Source: Rhexocercosporidium sp. MPI-PUGE-AT-0058 (lineage: Eukaryota; Ascomycota; Leotiomycetes; Helotiales). From it: 64,000 bases of DNA. Location of the stretch: positions 1 to 64,000 of the forward strand of contig JAGTJL010000046.1 in NCBI GenBank assembly GCA_020746875.1, given 5' to 3'. How positions within the stretch are numbered: the first letter of the stretch is position 1; every line of letters begins with the position of its first letter. The notes under the pieces were generated by a model, which saw only the letters and a list, made by a program, of their open reading frames with translations, ran no database searches and was not told the origin of the DNA. Of the stretch, positions 59,210-64,000 are shown piece by piece. The position numbers and the translations under genes are program-made.

Positions 59210-62200
59210 GCTAATAAGTCAGTAAGTCAGTGATCAGCTAAGTTAATAAAAGCAACTTACTGACTTATAACAAAACCTTTAACTGATGGACTTCACTGAT
59301 TGACTAATAAGTTGCTGATAAGTTAAGGCTATACTTAAATATCTAATAAAATTACACTAAAAGCACTACTAATTTCAATAATACTACGATTTTGTTAATT
59401 TTTCAAGCACTCTTAATGCTATAGTATTAAACTAGACAAATTAGAACTCTTTAAAGTAGTCTGTTTAGCGCAAGAGGAGAAGACTCTTTCACACTCCGAG
59501 CTTATAACAGGAATTGCTAGTAAATCAAAAGCTATTTAAGCTAATTAAGGCCACTCGACCTCATATAACCTATAATACTTCATTAAACTCAAATAGTTAA
59601 TCGTAAGCTCTTATAAATAATAGTAATATTAATTACGACTCCCACTTATTATTACAGATCGTCGTATAACTAGTTGAGGCGCTGCAACGTTAAGAATCGA
59701 CTTCAAATAGTCTCTCTTTATTAAAGATTCTACCGGCGTAGGCTTTAAGGATTGCGTTAATCGAGAATTAGCAAAAGGCGCTTAACCCTTGTACTTGTCT
59801 TTTTATAATTTTTTAAAAGCAGCTTTATTAGTAATTAGATATAATAGTAATATGCCGGTTTAATTCTCCTTAAAGTAAGTCTATTTATAACGAGGATAAA
59901 GCATTATTATAGCTTGCTACGCTATAAAATCGTCGGTCTTTTTATATTACTTTTAGTAAGCCGTCTACACAAGAGTAATCGATTATTATATACTTTTGTG
60001 ATTATTAAATTAATCGCTTTTTGCTTCAGCCTCAAGAGTCTCGAAGTGTGCTATGATATGCTTTAGCACGATTAAAGCTTCTTATAAAGCTCCGTATGAG
60101 GGTTGTAAAGCGCTTTTAGTTAATAAAACAATAGCGTAAGCTACTCATTAATAATTGCAAGACTCTCTTACTCTTCGTCTGACAAATAATCATTATCGAA
60201 TGTCTCTTAATCGAGAGCATTTGCCGAAACGTATAATATAGCCGCATATAAGGTGAGAGATTCGCGTAATTCGAGGCCGCGGCGTATTATTTAATACGTA
60301 GCATTCCAGCGTACTCTTCTGTTAAGAACTAGCTTTTACTTCTTTCCTTTTGCTATATTAATATTTAATGTCTTTTGAAGATTAAAAAATAACTTTAATC
60401 TATTTCTAAATATTATAACGTATACAATTAAGTTATAAAGCTTACCAACCTCTCTTCGTCGTCGCCAGAGCTTCCGTCGGTCTTCCGCGCCAGCCTTCTT
60501 ATATTCTTCGTCGAATGAAGCTTTATCTTAATTAAATAAGTACGCGCTAGCGATTAAGTTCATGACGTGGCTTATATAACGTAATCTTCTTTATTTAAGG
60601 TCAAAACCCATTACTTTTGCTAGCTCTTATAATATAATATCATTATTAAACGCGTTATTAAAGTCGAAATAGCCAAGGTTTTCGATAGTAATGCCGAATC
60701 GTTATAAAAGAAAAAGGAGAATCAAGTATTAATCTATCCCCTTAAAACCGAATCGCGCCAGGCTCCAGGGACCACCCGCTGAAGGCGAGGCGCTAAGTGC
60801 TTTATTATCGTGGGGCTCTAGGCCGGACCAGGATAAACAAAATTAAACGTGTTGCTTTACATGTTATTGTAGTTAATAAGGGTCGCTTTACTGTGCGAAG
60901 GTGCTCTCGATAGGGGCGTGTCTAGTGCAATCGTCACTTTTGTAATAATTATAATTGTTTTCTTAAATACCATAGTAATTTACCTTAAAATTAAGAATTT
61001 AGTAGTAATGCGCCTGAAATTTAGTGAGGCCTCGCTTAATCTAGGGGGCGCTTTACAGGGGCCTTACAGGCTCTGTAGGCTGGCGCGGCGAATCGGTTTT
61101 AAAGGGATAAGAAGTTAGCCTTAAAAGAGAATAGTTTAAAAGGTAATATATATATTAATACCGGTCTTTTCATACTTTAAAAGTATTAGTAGCTTAATTA
61201 GCCGTGTCACGGCTTTATATTTGTCGTTAATAAAATATGTTATAATATTAAGAACGCTAATCTTTTCACGCTTTAATTTCTATTTATTAAATGTAATAGT
61301 TATACGTGATTTAGCGCGTCTAATTTCTTTAATAACTTGTAGCTCGAAATATGCAAAAAGCTTATGGATTCAGTTCTCGATCGTAGTATACGACGTAAGT
61401 AAAGTATTAATGTTGTGCAAAGCTCTAATCGACGGTAGGCATGGCTCTCTCAAAGTAGTGGCAAAAGCGTCTAATTCTAGGAAGAGGCTCTGTACGCAAC
61501 TACCCCTATTACTGCCCCTGCTTACGTAGGCTAAGCACGTGCGCATACCTGTACTGCACAACAATTAATAATATCTTTATTTATAATAATAAAGCACTTT
61601 CTGAGTCGACGAGAGGCTGCTTTTCTATACTTAACGTTATCGTAGATAATTTATTTAAGAAACGCGTTTTTGAAGTCTTATTATTGGAAGGGTATAATTC
61701 TGTTGTAATCTCTGTTTACGATTCTTAAAAGTTGCGCCGCAGATTCTTTATTCCTTATTTTTCATATATCTCCTTCTTTATTTAAACTGTGTATTTTTAG
61801 TAAATATATAACGGCGTTAAAAAAGGCATTTGCGTTAAAGTAATATTCGCGGTTCTTACTGAATTTAATATTACAATAACTTACAAAAGTCAGCGTATAA
61901 AGCTAGTAAATTAATAAAGAATTATATAAAGTTTATAATATTATATTCTCGGTTTTAATAGCTTAGTTTCATTTACTAACGCGTAGCCTACCTTTTAGGT
62001 CTAAGAAGTGACCTTCTTTTTGCTCGCAAGCGCCAGAACGTGGCTTATAGGAAATCTCGATAGGCGAGCTTTTTTATTATTAAAAAGAGGCTCTCCGTAA
62101 TTATATAAAGAGTAATCAGCCTTAATATGCTCGCTAAAAGGCTTAGTAAAGTCGTAATTATCGTTATAAGCTGGTATTGGACGGAAATAATAATCTCGTA

Positions 62201-62640
62201 ACAGTTTTACTTCTTTTAACGACTGCCGCGCTATTATCGTTGTAAATAAATTAATAAGAGACGTAGAAGATGCGGCAGGAGAAGCACGAGATTCTTTATT
62301 GTCGATAACCATAAGTAAGGCGTGCGAGGAAGTCATTTTAATAGAGTTGTATTAATTCTTTACTAAAAAAAGCTTCACTTTTAAATAATTCAGGATATAT
62401 TAGAATTGTGACGCTGACCCCTTTCGGCAATATTAAGCTAATTAAAAGCAATTTTCAAGAGGCTGTAGCCAATTAGAGGCTTAGAATCTGCTAAGCGAGC
62501 CTCTTCTCTCTTATCGATCACATTTAAGAAACACTTAAACTCATTTCAAAATCGAGATATTTAATTCCTCTAGCTTATAAGCTGCTTATCAGTTGACATT
62601 TTAATAACTAATTAAGAACTAGCCCTAGCCTTAACTGATG
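59210..62640 (-). mobile_element. Second hAT transposon relic
   Basis: On the minus strand at about 59600-59480 an almost open frame reads EVEWP.LA.IAFDLLAIPV then ISSECERVFSSCAKQ, the hAT dimerisation domain. An N-terminal open stretch starts at ATG 62336. The ends are rich in related TAAGTCAGT / AACTGATGACTTA motifs (59212-59300 and 62590-62645), but I could not fix matched TIRs or an 8-bp duplication, so limits are approximate. A GC-richer patch at 60740-61120 has no clear product. It is a different hAT lineage from the one at 46828, judging by the dimerisation motif. Confidence 0.65.
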
Positions 62641-63130
62641 ACTTACGTGGAAGAGCTCAACTTAATTAATCGACTTATCTCAGCTTACTTATTGGCCACC
62701 TTGCTTGGACCCTTGAATACCTACAATATCAACCTCCATTGCGACGCTTTTGTTAGCAGTCCGCAGACTACCTTCTGTAACGCTTTGAATAACTGTTGCA
62801 AATCATACATCCGGAGCTCTGAATCAATACGTCTCATTGAGCACCATGCCCAAATTGAGCACGACTGACTTCGGAAACCGAATCTGCGCCGCAGCAGACC
62901 TCATATCCTCGGAACCCACACATGCCTTTGCTTTGAGCTCAATTGAGCACGGCATTGCTTTTCCCAGTATTCCAATCACTCATCGCAAGAGCTATCCAAT
63001 TCAATCGAACATTCATCTGCCTGTTGCAGTGCCTTGCTACGAAAACCCACACATAATTACCCATTTCCCTTGAGCTCAACGTTGAGCACGGCATACCCAT
63101 ACCTATCCCTTCCACTCACCCTCAAAAGAG
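62641..63130. repeat. Balanced-composition island with three imperfect TTGAGCAC repeats
   Basis: Unlike the flanks, this ~490 bp is not AT-biased. Motifs TTGAGCACCATGCCCAAATT (62838), GAGCTCAATTGAGCACGGCA (62936) and GAGCTCAACGTTGAGCACGG (63073) recur at ~100 and ~137 bp spacing, the last two followed by similar pyrimidine-rich text (TCC..TCACTC). Open frames exist (62638-62868, 62837-63073) but show no known domain. Confidence 0.5.
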
Positions 63131-63639
63131 AGGTTTTATCGGTGCGCGCTAAAGTAGAGTAACTAAGATAATTAAAGCTATAACTATAGGTAAGATCTTC
63201 AGAAATAAATAAGGCTCCATCCACCACCAGCGAAAATAACACAAGATTTGCTACCCCAAAGATCTTAAGAAAGTAAAGCAAACTTGTATCTGGTATAAAA
63301 TTTTAAAAAGGGGGTAAGTAACTACTAAAAGATGACGGGAAAAAAAAGAAAAAAAAAAACAGAGATATTAATTACAAAAATTAGTAAAAATAGTATCATG
63401 CTTTTAAAGCATCCTTTATAAAGAGGCAAAAGAGCACTTAACACAACAAACTCTTTTAGTAACTCTGCCGAATCTCCGCCCTTTTTTTTATACTGCCTTT
63501 AGAGACCCTATATCAAAAGTAGTAGCATCTTACTATATTAATATAATAACCTTATATAACGTAATAGCGAGCCGCATATCGTACAATATTAGGCTTAACA
63601 AGCTTGCTACTCTAGTAAACTCGAATAAGGCTATTACGG
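63131..63639. other. AT-rich tract, nothing identified
   Basis: AT-rich sequence with an A-rich run near 63340-63358 and no recognisable gene. It probably belongs to the adjoining piggyBac-like relic. Confidence 0.4.
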
Positions 63640-63849
63640 CGAGATGCTGGTGCCTCTACGCTAACGAGGTCTTCGATGAGAAACTGCCCTAAATTGGCGA
63701 TAGGAACATTGGTCCTTAAATTATCGACCAACTACTTTTGATTGTAGCTCTCATCTCCATAATAAGAAGGCGTTAATAATAGCCGAATCAAGGAGCCAAA
63801 AGAAGTAAGGTAACCAGCTAATTACGTCGTGTCGCCTGCCTTGTATTAA
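63640..63849 (-). pseudogene. Second piggyBac-like transposase relic, C-terminal piece
   Basis: From 63849 on the minus strand the frame reads LIQGRRHDVISWLPYFFWLL then DSAIINAFLLWR, the conserved C-terminal block of piggyBac transposases (..WW.P.FYWLLD.A.VNAY), followed by stops. The rest of the gene would run off the right edge. Same family as the relic at 24280-25994 but clearly diverged. Confidence 0.6.
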
Positions 63850-64000
63850 ACTCAGCTCTTAATTAATCTGCGCGATTCATACTATTCATGTTGTAATTAT
63901 AATCGTTGATAAGAATAATATTAAACAGAAGAGTATCACTGGTTAGGGTTTAACAAGTTTTACGATTAAAGGAAGTTTGGAATATATATTTAAAGATTTA
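63850..64000. other. AT-rich right edge
   Basis: AT-rich, degraded; presumably the upstream part of the piggyBac-like relic. Confidence 0.35.

Noticed and set aside
1..64000. CRISPR arrays, bacterial-type operons, riboswitches
   Set aside because: Introns, fungal families and RIP show a eukaryote; no regularly spaced repeats of CRISPR type are present.

Overview
The window is from a filamentous ascomycete (Pezizomycotina). The genes have short introns (45-143 bp, mostly GT-AG), fungal families (HeLo domain, PDR-type ABC-G transporter, Zn2Cys6 regulator, UMTA-like methyltransferase, Gal80-like oxidoreductase), and lie between long AT-rich tracts. Those tracts are transposons broken by many stops through C-to-T and G-to-A changes, the footprint of repeat-induced point mutation (RIP). 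I name no species.

Layout. 1-5.2 kb: RIP-degraded Ty3/Gypsy (minus, running off the left edge) and a RecQ-like helicase relic. 5.2-12.9 kb: gene island 1, with a kinase-Sel1-ankyrin protein (minus), a subtilase-like fragment, and a HeLo domain-pseudokinase protein (plus). 12.9-31.6 kb: transposon block with a second helicase relic, a piggyBac-like element split by a 7.4-kb Copia with intact LTRs and target duplication, a Tc1/mariner relic and a Gypsy fragment. 31.8-46.3 kb: gene island 2, with a 10-exon PDR transporter, a phenylalanine ammonia-lyase/aminomutase family (MIO) enzyme, a P450 with an unusual ubiquitin-like N-terminus, a methyltransferase (all minus) and a Gal80-like oxidoreductase (plus). 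46.8-52.2 kb: a hAT element with an exact 8-bp target duplication inside a MITE, carrying a nested TIR element. 52.7-58.7 kb: second P450, C2H2+Zn2Cys6 regulator, cytochrome b5. 59.2-64 kb: a second hAT relic and a second piggyBac-like fragment.

How the genes may work together (inference). Island 1 places a kinase-ankyrin protein (domain order of animal RIPK4/ANKK1) head to head with a HeLo-pseudokinase protein (analogous to MLKL: membrane-targeting helical bundle plus dead kinase), a candidate regulated cell-death or allorecognition pair. Island 2 plus the right-hand genes resembles a small metabolic cluster: MIO enzyme acting on an aromatic amino acid, two P450s with a nearby cytochrome b5, methyltransferase, oxidoreductase, exporter and regulator. 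There is no PKS, NRPS or terpene synthase in view, so it could be a phenylpropanoid-type pathway, later split by the hAT/MITE insertion.

Gene models were assembled by hand from splice signals. For each spliced gene the exon total is a multiple of three and the joined frame has no internal stop. Transposon limits are exact only where TIRs, LTRs or target duplications are stated; elsewhere they are approximate.
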